Below, piece after piece: positions 1 to 13,702 of a stretch of DNA of 64,000 nt. This DNA comes from Rosa chinensis (taxonomy: Eukaryota > Streptophyta > Magnoliopsida > Rosales > Rosaceae), in NCBI RefSeq assembly GCF_002994745.2, contig NC_037090.1:31044501-31108500 (forward strand), read 5' to 3'. The notes beneath the pieces were generated by a model. The model had not been told where the DNA came from. It saw only the letters and a program-made list of their open reading frames with translations, and searched no databases. Position 1 is the first letter of the stretch, and each line of letters begins with the position of its first letter. A program made the translations under genes and the position numbers.

Positions 1-2690
1 TGATATTATTTCAAGATATTCTCTCCTAACTTATTATCAAATGGCGTTTAGGCATTATGTCGATCCCTTCTTGAATTCTATGGTTTCATGAATGGTTAAG
101 GCTTAAGGGTAACCGTTTTAGCCCTACCTAAAAAAAATAAAATAAAAAATAGAAAAAAAAGATTGTTGTGTTCGATAATCGATACTGTTAATTTCCAATC
201 TAACATCCTATATGAACTGATGCTACAACCTCAAGTCCTCAATCATAGGGACTAGGGGATCATGAAAAATCGAATCCCAATAGAATATTATGGTTGATTC
301 AACCAAATTATCAAGATAAGCAACTACAGTCTATCAACAAATGAACATAATCCACAGTTATAATAGCAAATTACGAAAAACTACAAAACTAGCATAACAG
401 TCCTTTGCCCAAAACTGAAAGGGCATATTTCCTTGCGGTTATCCAAACATGTACTTTATTTTTCTACTAATTAAGGAAAATGTCCCTCACTATACGATAG
501 AGGAAAATGGTCGACATATTCTTTCTTTTTTTACTAAAGAGATCTAGACTAGTCAAGGTTAACGAATGTTAAGTTCTAACTCATACATGAAATTTAATTG
601 TAAATTTAACAATTTTAAGCTATGCTTTTTGGCTTTCGAATTTTCAATTCCATTTCTATCGACTTGACAATAGATTGTGTTGCATCTGCTTTATTTTATG
701 TTATTAGAATTTGCCTTTTGTGTTTTTAGTGTTGTCATTAAGTGTTGGCTAATAGGTATGATGCATCTGATTTGCTTAGTCGCTAAGATGCTTATGTTTG
801 GTGTTTGGGTTTTTTTTATCAATATAAACATGCGGCGGTGGCAAGTTTTAATATTAATTTGATGTGGGCATGAACCTAAATAGACCGCATGGTCTTTAAG
901 TCCCCTTACTTTGAACATGAATATTCGGCATTGTTGGTAAATTACTAAATTACTGTAAGCTAAAAGCCTAAAATCACAACCTTGTTGGTAAATTACTGGT
1001 GGAAATTTACAAATTACTACTAAATCTTTGATCAGATCAAAAAAAATTACCACCACCAAAACAAATTCACATAAATCCCAAACACCAAAACAAAATCTTT
1101 TGCAATGACTAAGCAGATCCTATGAAACATGTTGGCTAGTACTTGATGACAATACCATGAACAAAATAAGGCAGATTCGGATAAAAATAAATAAATAAAT
1201 AAAATTTACATGCAGCACATTAATCCATTATCAAGTTGATAGAAATGAAATGAAATTTCAAAAAACATACCTCATATAATTAAATTTACAAACCAAACTT
1301 CATATCTAAGTGAAAATTCCAAATTCGTCAACCTTGGCTAATTTCGATCTAGATATGGATCTCAACCTGAATATGGACCTCTTCATTCCCTACGTCTCTT
1401 CCTCTTTCTGAGTCCATATTTGGTTGTCATATATTTTTCTCTATTGTAAACGAGACATTTTCATCAATATAAAAATAAAAAAACATTTCCCGGTAGGTTT
1501 CACTTATCCACATGAATTGTCTAAGTGCATCACAAGAAGAAAGTCTTCAGTACATTTGTCGTGTCACTTGAATAGTAGCACAGACCAAATAAGAACATTA
1601 GCAGTCAGTGGGGGCGGTTTTGGTATTTTCGTAGAGGATAAGTAAGGCAATTTTGAAAACACAAAAATTGGTGGGTTTTAATTGCCAGCCGCACCATCCA
1701 CGTGGCATAGTTTCCGTATTGAATACTTTCTCCATCGCAAGGGAGTAGGATCTTTGGGTTTTGCACTAGAGAATAGTTAGGTAGTTAGGCTGTAATTTTT
1801 GGTACGTAATGTAACACTGTGTTACCTTACTGTTTAATTGCTCTTGTTATAAATGTTACTTGATGATCGAGGATGTCAAACTGTAAGGATAGAAGATGTT
1901 GACACCTCCAATGCTACATTTCTACCATGCTTGAGAGATTGATGATACTTATTGCAAGGTCTAGCAATTCCATAGTTGTTTAACCTACCATTGCAAGAGC
2001 TCCACACTTATTTGTGGGGGAAAAAGCAAAAGAAGTGCTCGGAACCAAAGTTTATTTGCATTAATTTGCTAATTTCAAACTGATTTAAATCCCTACGAGC
2101 TCTGTTATTTGCGCTTCCATGCTAATTAAAAAATTTCTTGTCGTACATTGCAACAGTACGACAATGCAACAGATTTGCTGATGGATTCAATGTCCATATG
2201 ATAGTACCCAGCTCAAATGAAAGCAAGCAAATTGGTGTTGCTGCTGTCGCAAAATGCCACACCTCGACCAGCATTCGATATTTTTGCCACATCTCAGCAT
2301 TGGATACTGTACATTCTCAGTTGCCATTTTCCCGACTTCCATCCTTCAGGAGAAAGATGGTTCGACGGAAAAAAACATGGCCGAGTCATCTTTTGAGGTG
2401 GCAGAGTTTAGATAGCTGCAGGAATAGAACAATCTATAAAAGAGCCATTTCTGTGACCAAAACTAGATATAAACTGAAGCACAAAGTTTCAGTATAGGCT
2501 TCAAAGGTCACAATTACACATTCAATACAAAATGACTGACACGCAAGAAGAAGATGAAGCACCTTAAATTTCCAACTCAAAACTGGATGAAAAATTAACA
2601 CACAGTATCTCGAAGACCACATACATATCCACCCACAAAAATATGACAAGATGCAAACCAAAAGGTAATACAAGATGTAAAACTAATCTT
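1..2690. other. Intergenic, no gene recognised
   Basis: AT-rich sequence downstream of the receptor kinase gene. Short open frames on both strands (for example 2138-2497 plus) show no domain, no splice-consistent extension and no family resemblance I can name. The part from about 2450 to 2890 probably includes the 3' untranslated region of the minus-strand kinase gene. No transposon termini were recognised. Confidence 0.5.
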
Positions 2691-2890
2691 CGGCTATATA
2701 AACAATTAAACATCACAAATTTCTTCCTCTATCGTCTTTGATCTTTCTCATAGGTATAGATGCACACATATCTACTTATAATACTATAATTACTATTATT
2801 CGAGATATGCAGTAGAGGTTTGGGTTAATTTTCAATTGATGCATGTAGGAACAAAGCTATCTTTGCTTGGACAACTGTACAGCTACTTAA

Positions 2891-5800
2891 CTATCTTGCC
2901 TTGGACAGCTGTATAGCTACTTGATCATGTGTAGTCTCCTCAGCCCATGCAAACTGGTGCGACAGGAGTGAGAATTCACGACTCATTACATCTTCAAGTT
3001 GCTCCCACTCAGCCCATCTCTCTGCTAGATCCACTCCCTGCAGCAATCTAACCACTTCAGCCATTGTTGGACGGTCCTCAGGTGAGCTCTGTGTGCAGAG
3101 CAATGCAACCTGAATGACAGTACCAACTTCTTTTTCATCATAGGTCTTCATATTTCCATCCACAATGTCATCAAGTCTATTTTCTCTCAGCAGCTTCTTG
3201 ATCTGTCAACATCATAATCTCATCATTTTAAGTTTTTAACACATCGAATAGATAGCAGAAAATTACATTGCGGATTAGAAAATAAATCATGAGAAAGTTC
3301 TATGGGAGTGAAATTTTTTTTCCAGGGTCCAAACTATCAAGAGAAACATTGGAACCCCAAATTGGATTGAAATCACAGGAGACAAATTTATGAAGGGGCT
3401 GAAAATACCAAATAGAAAAGGGATAGTCCAGGAGCACTATTCTACATCTGTGTTCAAACATGGCAATCAGTGGTCTTGTGACTTAACCCTCCTCTCACCC
3501 TTGGCCTAAAGAAGAAAGTTTCGTTCACCCCATGATTACTAATACTAGTTATAAAATAAAGAAAAGCTCCATGAAATATATATAAGTAATACAGATATTT
3601 ATCACCATACAACTACAAGGGACCGCATGTCTTCTAACAATGAAATCAAAAGCATGTATTTCTATAATTAATTATTTGGTAGTTCATCAATTATGTATAT
3701 CATTTATCAAGGAAACAAAAGAAGAAAGCACTTGAGTAATTAACTATCAGATAATTAATTAAATGGATTTAATTTCAATCAATCTGTAGTTGTACAAACA
3801 TGACAAAAGCTGGCTGAAACACTTGGAAGCCATTTAACATTTAATCACTTAACGCATCAAGTGTAGATAAGTTCGCAATGGTCCAGGAAGGCATAAAGGA
3901 ATTTAGAAATCTTACATGGTCAAGCAGAAGAACATCCTCCTCTTCTTCAAGCCGAGCAAAATCTATAGCACGCTGACCAGTGACAAGTTCGAGAAGTGTG
4001 ATACCATATCCAAAAACATCAGTCTTTTCTGAAGATTTTCCAGTGGACAAATATTCAGGGGCAATATGACCCATGGTACCACGCACTTGAGTAGTAACAT
4101 GAGTTGCTTTTGTATCGACCAGCTGTGCTAGCCCAAAATCTCCAAGAACAGGCTCAAAATAATCATCTAGAAGAATGTTTGCAGCCTTCAAGTCACGGTG
4201 TATAATCTTAGGATTGCAATACTCATGTAGATACTCCAAGCCATGGGCTGCACCAAAAGCAATGCGCTTCCTTGTTGGCCAGTCCAAGCCTTTCTCTCCT
4301 GGTTTCAGATCTAACACATGCAAGGAGAAAATGTTAATAATTGATATTAACCAGAGAAATATGAGATTCATTATCTGCCATTCCAAATATTCAATGTGAT
4401 ATTAGTCTTCGAAGGAACAACTATAATATACCAATGATATAATGTAATATTAATTACATGATGTCCTTTGCATGGACATTTCATAAACAAAAAATAAATA
4501 AAGCTGCTAGTTCATGTCATAATATTCAGTAGCAAATTTAATCAACATGAAAATTAAACTATTTTGTTTTTGATAAAGGTTATCCAAATGGTTTAAAATA
4601 TTTCTGCAGATTTTGTGATTCCTCATTAAAAACTTAAAATAGAAGACAAAATAGATCTAGAAACTGAAAATTCACTTTAAGTAGCTACAAGAACCTTTAA
4701 CCTGAATGATTTTTTAAGTGAAGCACCTTCACTAGACAGCACTAAAAAAATACCCAAAAGCACAGTCATAAATATGTGCAAGCACATTCCAATTCTTCCT
4801 TTTTCTTAAAGAAAGCAAGTTCAACCTCTGACAACACGTCTAATTCTAAAAAATAAAAAATAAAAAAAGAATAATATGTTAAAATCAAGTACAAACTACA
4901 ACATTCAACCATTGTTGATGAACAAGCTTGAGTTGGACACCAGTGAAAATGATCCATGCTTTTGGGAACATACCTCTCAAGCGATATGCAACACTCAGGT
5001 TTTTCATGAACGGATAAACAAGGACCCTCTCAGATGAAGTTGTACAAAAGCCAATCAACCGTAAAAGATTCCTATGAACTGCAACACTAATGAGTTGTAC
5101 TTCTCTCAGGAATGCAGCCTCTCCACCAGGACTGTTATAGTCGGTAAGGCGTTTCACTGCAATTTTTACATTGTCTGAGAGAACACCTCTGTAAACTCTT
5201 CCAAAGCCTCCCTGTCCAATTATGTTATTCTCATCGAAATTATCTGTGGCAATTTGAATTTCACGCCAAGAAAATCTTCTCAATTGACCAAAGGAAATTT
5301 TACAGTCATCTTCACCTAAAATTGTTTAAAGAAAAAAAGAAAAGAAAAAAGGAGAGACAACAGATGTTAGATTCACAAGATTTGTAATTAGTTGCAGAGC
5401 ATCAAAAATTTGAAATTGTGCTGCATCTTAATGTTATGAATAGAAATACATAATAATTTCATCCTTGTGAACCATTGCATGCATATTTTATTTATAATCC
5501 TGCACATAAGAATTGATTTATTTCCTTGTGAAATGGAGGAGTTTGATCATAAGAAATTAAATAGATTGAGATGGTTTAAACTATACATAGTCATGACAAT
5601 TCTCATACATAAAGAGATGATCCTGAAAGTAAAATGTATGGAAAACTTACCCAAAACATCAACAAACACCTCATGCTTCAGACTTTGCATGTGATAATAT
5701 CGATATCCAAAAATGGCCCCGATAAAAAGAAGTATTGTCACACCACAACTTGCCAAAGTTATAACTCTTCCAAGTTTTGATTTCTTGGTTGAAACTGCCA

Positions 5801-8800
5801 AAATTTTAAATATTCAGGTTTTGTTTAGTAACATAAACATAATCGGTAAACTGACACAGTATTTTTGAACAAAGAATAAACCACCGAGTGAAGAGCCAGA
5901 AGCACAAGGCTGGTTCAAGCTAGAACCACAAGTAAGTTGAGTTCCTGTAAAACTGAAAGGACAGCACTGTTATTAACAAGCCATTAGAAGTATTGAAAAG
6001 TTGCAAATTATAGAATGTTGAAATATGCTCAAGAAAACAGTTTAAAATAAGAGACACTCCAAATTCAAGTCAAGCAAAATAGGAACTATAGGAATCATTA
6101 TTTTATGATAACAGGAATACAAGTATCTCAAAACATGCTCTTTATACATCCAAAAATGAGCAACATGATTGAGGAACTGTTATAAGTAGTAGACATGAAG
6201 TTAAATCATATACCTCCAACTCACTCTTATAGAAGAACTAAACATTTGTCTTTGAAAGACCAAAACATCATTTTATGATAAATACTTCTTTATCTTTAAA
6301 ACTTATCTTTCACGATAAACTCTTTCAAGGGTGAAAGAAACTCTGGGAATATGTTCACCTAGAAATTGCTTCTATACTGCTTTATATGCCTATTGGAAGC
6401 AGAAATATACTCATATAAACAAAACAACGAATTAGGCAGATGAAATACAAAGTTTCAAGTGGCTCAGTCAGTTTGTGTGTGTGCATCCCGCCTATTGGTT
6501 TGTTAGTGTATCAACTTTCATTGTTGAGGTAATAGGTAAGTTGCCTCTGATCCAGCCACCTCTCCCCTACAAGGTCACACCTAACCTCAGTTCTTTATAT
6601 TTAAGAAGAGGGACTAAGGTGAAAATCATTGAGGCCCTAAGAGAAATTAGCACCTGGGCTTTCTATATACCAGAGCATATCAATATCTTCATAAAGGGAA
6701 ACTTTTGGCAATTTGGCTCTTTGATGTTACTCACAGCACTTTGGCAATTTGGCCCTCACATGACATCTTCATAAAGGGAAACTTTTAATCTTCAATGTTA
6801 GAGCATATCAATAGCTGATAGCTTGAAACAGGTGAGAACTACACACTAAGAGATTCAAGGTGAAACTACTCCTTCCATTTATACTAAAGCTGCAGTATAA
6901 AAAATACCGGAGAAACAGGCATGAGTAGTTTGAATACTAAAGGTCCCCCTTTTGGGAAGATGCCTATTGTATAACCTTCCATATAGTTTTATCCAAAGAA
7001 GATTACAGAAAGACAGCCTTCTACAACACTACCTTCAACATGCGTACACAACCCGCTATAAGAACCTAAATGTAACGCATGTTATATGTAACTGGTCTCC
7101 ATTTAACCCAGTAGATACAATGAACATTCACCATTATCATCACAGTTTCCAATACATGGTTACAAGGGAAGAGAAAGGAAGTGAGTATCAAAGTTACGGA
7201 ATTTACTTGAAAGTCGGAACCGTGAAGAGTTGCACCGGAATTTTTCCCGCTAGATCATTAGATGAAAGATCCCTGTCCAGTGATACACAAATACATTTAT
7301 AAAATGGAGTTATTTTGCATAGTATGCAAACTGAATGGGCATGTGCTTAAATTAAAGCAATAAAACAAAGAACAGCATGAATAAGAATTGCTCACAATTC
7401 AGTCAACCCTGTGATATTAGAAAGTGAATCCGGAATATCACCAGAGATGTCATTACCCCTCAAAACCCTGAACCACAGGAGATAATCAATTTGTCATTTC
7501 TGTAGAACAAAGACAGTGAACAAATTTTGTTTTTAAGAATTTCTATTAAAAACAGTTGTGGATACTCAAATGGGTGGATCTCTCAGACACATAAGAAAAT
7601 AGCATAATTGATTACTGTTGAACACCACAATTATTTAAAAGAAGTAGTAATAAAAATATGTTTTACATAACAGAAGAATAAATGAATTCTTTTAAGAATG
7701 GAAAATGCAATCTTACAAGTGCTTTAGATTGGAAAGTTGACCCCATGTATTGGGTATAGGACCTCTGAAGTTATTATTTGCAAGGTTTAGATTCTGGAGA
7801 TGTGTCAAGTTGGCAAGATAAACGGGTAACAGACCCGTTAGACTATTATCCTGGAAGTCCCTGCCAAAACAAAAAAAATTGTTTATCAAACTTCATGGCT
7901 ATGGGTGCAAAAAAATTTCTTGGAAAATAAAAATTACAGGAATGATGTTATTATTCATGAATGATGGTGTTAGTACAAGGGGTTTTATAGTTAAGGTATT
8001 ATTCTACTTTATCCATGACTATAACTTGGTTTAATATATAAAAAGTTACAAGTATAAATCAAGAGATAGACCAATAAGGGTATAATATGAGTGAACCAAA
8101 TCAGGGCCAACTCCACCTTGGCCATTTGGTGGTTAGACTTCAACAAATAGAGTTTGTTTTAGAGGATAGTTAGGCAATCTTTGTTGCCTTAAAAGGGACT
8201 GACTGTTTGGACTATGGTACCATCTAGCCTGTGCAAAGGTTCCAGAATGCGTTCACCAGAGGTTGTAAGGTTCATCTCTGTGCCTTTCCATTAGTGTTCA
8301 AACCAGGAGAACAAAAAAACAATCCTGTTTCTGGTGATTATTTCTAGGTTGCTGTCTCAACCGTCAGTTACTATTGAAGGAAGCCATTCATAGGTGTTCT
8401 CTTAATTATTCTTAAGGTAAATTTATTAAAAGTTGAACTGATTTCACTCTCTCAGTGTATTTCTGATAGTTATTCCAAAAGCTTGATTGTTCAGCAGAGC
8501 TTCTGATCTTGTGAATTCAATAATATCATACCAAAGAACCTTACAAAAGAATCAGACATCAGAAGTCAACGGTAGCGATGTAGGGTAGATTCTGGCTCAA
8601 ATGGAACCAATGTACCACATTAAAATTAGTGTAGCATGTATCTAGTATGGTCTAGTCTACCTTTCTATAAACCAAATTTGAAGTAAAGATTGGTTTCTAT
8701 TGAAAAATCAAGGAACCTCCCTAATGATTTATGATTCTTTGTGAACTAGGTGCTGAAAATTCAATGACTGTGTTATTGTCTTAGAATCAATGCAAGCAGA

Positions 8801-10001
8801 AATTGTTAATAGGTGTTTCTATTTAGGAGCAACAAAAGGAAATCTAGGAAGTCGCTGCACAGATATATTCTCTGTTGATAAACGTGGCTCAGATGCATGA
8901 GCTGAAGAAAATGAACTCATGAAACAATGCAATGTGATTACTCATAGCATCATACTAGACACTATATTATACAACAGCCTATTAAAAGGACTGGTTACTA
9001 TTAGAATTTGATACCGATTGTAGTGCAGATATCTCAAACTTTCAAAAACTGAAGGCTATGTATATAATATATGAAAAACAATTCCCAGATATTACATGTT
9101 CCTAAGAATCTAAGCACAAGCTAAATTCAGCATATAAAATATTTAAGGCTCCACTATTCAAGTCAGATTATTTCATTTCCAGAATTAAAAGACAAAAAAT
9201 CCTACTCTTGCTTTATTTGATCAATATTACTTCAAGTTGATCCAAACACACAAAATGTGCACACTAATGCATTAAGAATATGACTTACAGGCTGGACAAA
9301 AATTTGAGTTTGATAACGGAAGGAGAAAGTGTTCCAGAAAATCCATTTGATGCCAGGCTCCTGCAAATTAGTATATTCACAAACTAAATGCAGTGGAGAG
9401 ATGACGGATTTAAAAGAAAGCAGTAGTAATGGAAGGGGATAGAGATAACATTTGTATATGATCATAGCAATTAGATTCACTTACAGGGATATGACATTTC
9501 CATTTCTACAAGTGACATGAGACCAGCTAAAACATGGGCTCACAAGATGATTATTCCAATCAGTTATTCGGCCATTGGAATCATTCAGTGCATTAAGCAA
9601 ATCGATTAATGCTTCACCTGAACAGTACCGTAAGTGAAGAACGCAACTGTTAAGCATATGCTACAACATTCATAAGATTTGAAATGCATTCTATATTATG
9701 AGTGCGCTTTCATGGCATTTATCAACTTATATATGCTTAGATGCCATCTGTATAATCACTAATTTTTTTATATATGCTTAGCACTTCTTCATGTATATAT
9801 ATTAATACAGTGATAATGTCATGACCAACCTCATCTTGCGAACCAGCAATAATTATTGCTTAACAAATGTAATAGTTAATATGTTCCCGTACCTTCAACA
9901 TCAGGCTCTGTAGATGCAAAACTGATTTTGAGCAAAATGAGTGCCATCAGCCAACTTATGATTGGCTTTAAAGGATGCCATCTAGAAGATGCTTCAGACA
10001 T
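2891..10001 (-). CDS. LRR receptor-like serine/threonine kinase, subfamily II (At5g63710-like), 11 exons
   Basis: Single-pass plasma-membrane receptor kinase. Coding exons (minus strand, in order): 10001-9893, 9617-9485, 9360-9289, 7860-7717, 7467-7396, 7272-7207, 5952-5885, 5794-5651, 5315-4974, 4310-3916, 3202-2891. All junctions are GT-AG, phases agree, and the total is 1857 nt (618 aa plus stop), close to the roughly 614 aa usual for this type. The chosen ATG gives a hydrophobic signal peptide (about residues 14-31). Then come the LRR N-cap (37-80, WNN...[11 protein letters not shown]), about five LRRs encoded in 72-nt or 144-nt modules (81-198), a short Ser/Cys-rich juxtamembrane part, a transmembrane helix (232-252) and the kinase. 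Visible kinase features are P-loop GQGGFG (303-308), Lys324, HRD (421-423), DFG (441-443) and APE-like APE (467-469), so it is an active-looking RD kinase. Ligand and biological role are unknown; subfamily II members such as SERKs often act as co-receptors. No break is seen. Confidence 0.93.
5953..7206 (-). other. Long intron with a locally duplicated segment
   Basis: Intron between LRR exon 6 and the post-LRR exon 7 of the receptor kinase. Near 6670-6815 two short phrases occur twice: AGAGCATATCAATA (about 6672 and 6801) and TCTTCATAAAGGGAAACTTT (about 6691 and 6767). This suggests a small internal duplication or the end of a repeat. No coding exon is needed here because phases close without it. 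Confidence 0.4.
7861..9288 (-). other. Large intron, probable repeat content
   Basis: 1.43-kb intron between LRR exons 3 and 4 of the receptor kinase. Apart from the splice sites (donor at 9288, acceptor at 7861) no coding sequence was found. The middle (about 8080-8420) has a composition unlike the flanks and may be an old insertion, but no terminal repeats or target duplication could be identified. Confidence 0.35.
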
Positions 10002-11930
10002 GTCAGGCTCTTCTATACCGAGGAATAAATATATAAAACCCAGGCACCTCTAGCCTCTTTTTGGCAAGACTACATTTGAAAAAGAAAATCACACATTTAG
10101 TAGCAGAAGAGATCCCAGCATAGAGAAAGAAAATACACATTTCTTTAGGTTACTCAGCTACAGAATGGATAGAAAATAAAAAGAGCATGGTTATGTTTCA
10201 GGGTAAAGTTACACCATCCACTTCGGAAGAACTAGATATAATAAAAGGGTTCATTCATGTAATGCATCTTCCTGTGCATCTTGCTTTACTTGTGCTGTCA
10301 ACAGACATAGTAGCAACTAGTATACAGCATAATCCATGACCATGGTCTCATAGTGGTTCAGTATATTGTGATACCTATCACATCAAAATGATCTCCAACA
10401 CTTATGTTTCTCAATGAGGTCAACATAGACAAACTATTGAATTGAATGCTTTATGCACTTGGCTCAATATTAATCAAACACTGCCACTGCAAAACACCCA
10501 ATGGTATACTTAAGCTTTGTATTATATACCATGTATTTTACATAGAGTCCTCTTTAGGATGGCCTCATTAGCAGGTTGTCTTGCTCTGTTGAATCCTGTA
10601 TTAGTAGTTAGCCAAGTCGGCTAGCAGTTCCACAAGTTATTGGGGTTACCAAGGTATCAACAACTTCGCTTGCCTATTTAACCTATTTATAGCACTTTAC
10701 CACAACTGATCATGCTGCATACTATAGAATCTCGTCAGAATAGTTTCTTCATTGAATCCCATCAATGTTTAACTATTCAATTTCATTTAGCCAAGTGATT
10801 AAATTTGGTTCCTACCAGGCCAATCAGTTCAGTAGCCATAGCTAAGCAAACCATTGGTGTGTATTCAAGTCAGAAGAGTTACAAGTACTATCAAGTGTTC
10901 ACATGAAAATATCTTATCACAGAGTTGATTAAACAGAAACCGTTCACTACCCATGACAGTAAGTAATAATCAATTAGAAACTCAAATACTTCTGCAAGAT
11001 ATAGTCAAATTATCAGTACACAAAAGAGTTGCACTGGAGACACTTGACAGTAGCTATAACTCTTTAAACCCTGGGATTAGCTCCTACTGGGATGAATGAA
11101 AATTGTCTTGACTGAGAAAACCTTTTACAGCAACTCAACAGAGTAACTCTAGACACAGAAGATATCTATTTCATCTAATACAACATATATTGGAGATATA
11201 GTCCCAACATATAACCCAGATCATTGAAAGAACAACAAGAAAACAGAATAACAAGAAGAAAAATGAAAAAGAAATTATTACAATATAAAAAGAAATGGAA
11301 CATATATATAGAAAGTTGGAAGAGGACAAGAGCTCACTATTTTCAGCCATGGATGTTGCAACCCATCAGGAAACAAGATACAACAGCTGAAGAAGGAAGT
11401 GAAGTTAAATAATGTGATTTGCATCATGAGTGGTGAAGATATTTGAATTGAGTGATGGGTTAGTGCAAGGGTCCACAGAGCACTGAAAATTAGAAAGGGA
11501 AACAAAAAAGAGGAAGAAAAAGCAATTTTTGGAAGGCCAATGGGAGGGAATATGAGATACTTGTGTTGACTGTGTAGAATAAGAATGAGAATCCCACTAA
11601 TTGTTGGGACACTAGGTTGATGACACAACCATTATCCTAAGTTCCTAACTAGTATAATTATTTTACAATTATCTTTTTAAATTCTTTTTTGAAGTTCTTG
11701 TTCATGGATCATGGATGTGCACCATGAGAACATATATGGGAATGTCAACTGTTTTTATGGATCAGTGAGGGTGGAAGTTGGTCGTGTTGGAAAATCCAAT
11801 TTCTATTTCTTTTCTTAAGAAAATTAGTAATAGGTGCATTATTAAGAGTTATATTATCAATTAAGCCACCTACGTAAAAAAATAAATATATAAACGGTAG
11901 AGATACAAAGACGCATAAGAGTGACAGGGA
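10002..11930. other. 5' flank of the receptor kinase gene (UTR/promoter), no separate gene
   Basis: Sequence upstream of the kinase ATG on the minus strand. It should hold the 5' untranslated region, possibly with a leader intron, and the promoter. Short open frames around 11224-11628 lie on both strands with no family resemblance. No TATA box could be tied to the start with confidence. Confidence 0.4.
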
Positions 11931-12108
11931 GATGTTTTCTCCATGTATAGATTAAAGATGAAATCAAAGATATGACCGATTCATGGGCATGAACAGACTC
12001 GTGTCGGCGAGAGAAACACATATGTAGCTGTCCACCTTCGAGGGGTCGTCGGACGGCAGACATCTGGCTGGTTCGAGTTTTGCGTTAAAATAGGTATGTA
12101 GTTTCTGA
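11931..12108. repeat. Dispersed repeat, copy 1 (pair with 17091-17262)
   Basis: About 175 bp running from the phrase GATTAAAGATGAAATCAAAG through GTGTCGGCGAGAGAAACACA to GGTCGTCGGACGGCAGA and GTTCGAGTTTTGC. The same order of phrases recurs at 17091-17262 with scattered substitutions and one small indel. The repeat identity is unknown; it looks like part of a transposable element. Confidence 0.7.
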
Positions 12109-12254
12109 GTCGAGGCAATGACTTTTCTGTTACACGACAATAACTTTTTAGTTCATCGATAGTAACTTTTAGGTTCATCGACAATAGTTTTTCAGTTCTC
12201 CAATTGTAGCTCTTTGGTACTTAAATGGTAGCTTTCGACAATAACTTTTCTGGG

Positions 12255-12279
12255 TTGCGGACGTCCTCTTCAGAACGGT

Positions 12280-12311
<32 letters not shown>
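12255..12311. repeat. MITE-like terminus followed by (TA)n microsatellite
   Basis: GCGGACGTCC near 12258 is followed by CTTCAGAACGG and then a TA run (about 12282-12311). The same arrangement (GCGGCCGTCC, CTTCAGAAC, TA run) is found at 47217-47285. GCGGACGTCC is also inside the terminal repeat of the fold-back element at 21029-21418. The TA run is the left edge of the duplicated PSI1 segment. Confidence 0.6.
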
Positions 12312-12312
<1 letters not shown>

Positions 12313-12314
<2 letters not shown>

Positions 12315-13451
12315 GTCTTCCACTCTTCCCATAATTATGTGTTGTGATTTTCAAAGTGGCGTATTATGTCATACAAGAAAATATAATCCACAAAAGCCAT
12401 TCAATAATTCTACACTTTTCCCAAACAAAGCTACTTTAACATTGAACCTATCAGCATAACATAGTGCTCTCAGACCAAAGAAAAAAGGAAAAAGGAAGCA
12501 TAACATAATGCTCTTTGGCATTGAGAAGGCCATTCATTTTCATCAGTTACGTGGAATTAGTGGAACTTAAAATGAGCTTCATGAGAAAATAATAAACCAA
12601 AACACAAAAACTTGCAATAAACAAATGAGTTGTACTGTCCGCAAACTTACCCCCCCCTCTATATACCCGTTCAGGACAGTTGCAACTAAAAGTGGCTCTA
12701 CCCATAGTGAAAATATGCACAGTAAATTTCTCGTGGGAGTAGTAATTACACTCATACATCACACTGGTCAATGACTCAATGTCAAGTATCCCTAGATACT
12801 TTACTCCCTTGGATGATGATGATCTCTCTGTGTGTCCACTCTATCTATGACATCCAAGGCTTTTTCCTTATCTATACCATAATCAAAGACAGGAACCCCA
12901 GAAGAGAGCCTACTGAAAGGCAACAATTTCTTGGTTTCTTCCCCAGATGTATAGCTGTTACTCTTGTTCAATCTGCTCTGGTTTCCCAAACTAGAGTTTG
13001 CGTTGTCATAGTCCTGACTTTTACTAATTCCGGGAACCCGGCTTCTCTTACTGACATCCTGCAGCATCCTCTGGTCGTCAGTTGTTAGCATGGTTGAGGG
13101 GGGAATGTCCTTGAGCTGCTCATTTGTCTTTGGGAGGGTTTTGGTAGCTATGGACTTAACAGGTGACCGCATACCCACACTAGTGGATGCACGCTTACTT
13201 TGAGAGACCAAATAATGAAGCCACAATACTAGTTTGAGTACACAGGCTTCTCTTTTTTCCCTATTTGCATGATGGAATGTCTCAATCCGAATCACCTCAG
13301 TCTGTGGAGTTGGTTTACGGTTTGTCTCAGAACTACATAAAAGGAAGGGTAGACTAAGAAACCCAAACATGAAAAGAAAACATGGTAGAGGACAGTGAAA
13401 AGAAACAGTACATTGTTACTGACCCAGTACTCGCACACTCACCTACCCACC
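12313..13451 (-). pseudogene. Partial duplicate of the PSI1-like gene: last exon, last intron and 3' flank
   Basis: This segment aligns end to end with 21491-22610 of the PSI1-like gene at about 96-97% identity by eye. It contains the last coding exon (about 13332-12801, still open to the same stop), the intron before it, and part of the penultimate exon, where the match ends abruptly at 13451 in the middle of the exon. The rest of the gene is absent, so no DUF3475 or DUF668 part can be made. About 18 nucleotide differences fall in the exon and about 11 change amino acids. At several of them the complete gene keeps the state I recall for Arabidopsis PSI1 (for example DQEML versus DQRML, KRRR versus KRSR). 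The intron donor is GTCAGT here and GTAAGT in the full gene. This pattern suggests relaxed constraint. It may still be transcribed from neighbouring DNA. Confidence 0.88.
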
Positions 13452-13702
13452 AATTCAAGGTGCCATTAGGCAGCAACTTCTGCTAGCCATTTTTGCAGAC
13501 ATCAGAGAAACCGTTTGAATTAAATATGAGAACATATGACTCACCTATACAATTGGCTTTTCATGAAATCATGGATATTGGAAAATCATATAAAATTGGT
13601 GAATATTTTGACAAGAAACTTTTATCTTCACTGGTAGGACTATGCAAGTTGGTGTGCAGGAGGATAATTCTTTTTTTGAGCCTTACAGTGCCAAAATATA
13701 AC

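Noticed and set aside
2138..2497. 119-codon plus-strand frame downstream of the receptor kinase
   Set aside because: No domain, no promoter or splice evidence, and it overlaps the probable kinase 3' untranslated region.
12801..13370. 189-codon frame read as a separate small gene
   Set aside because: Its first codons are intron sequence of the PSI1 copy (the acceptor lies downstream of the ATG), so it is a duplicated last exon, not a gene.
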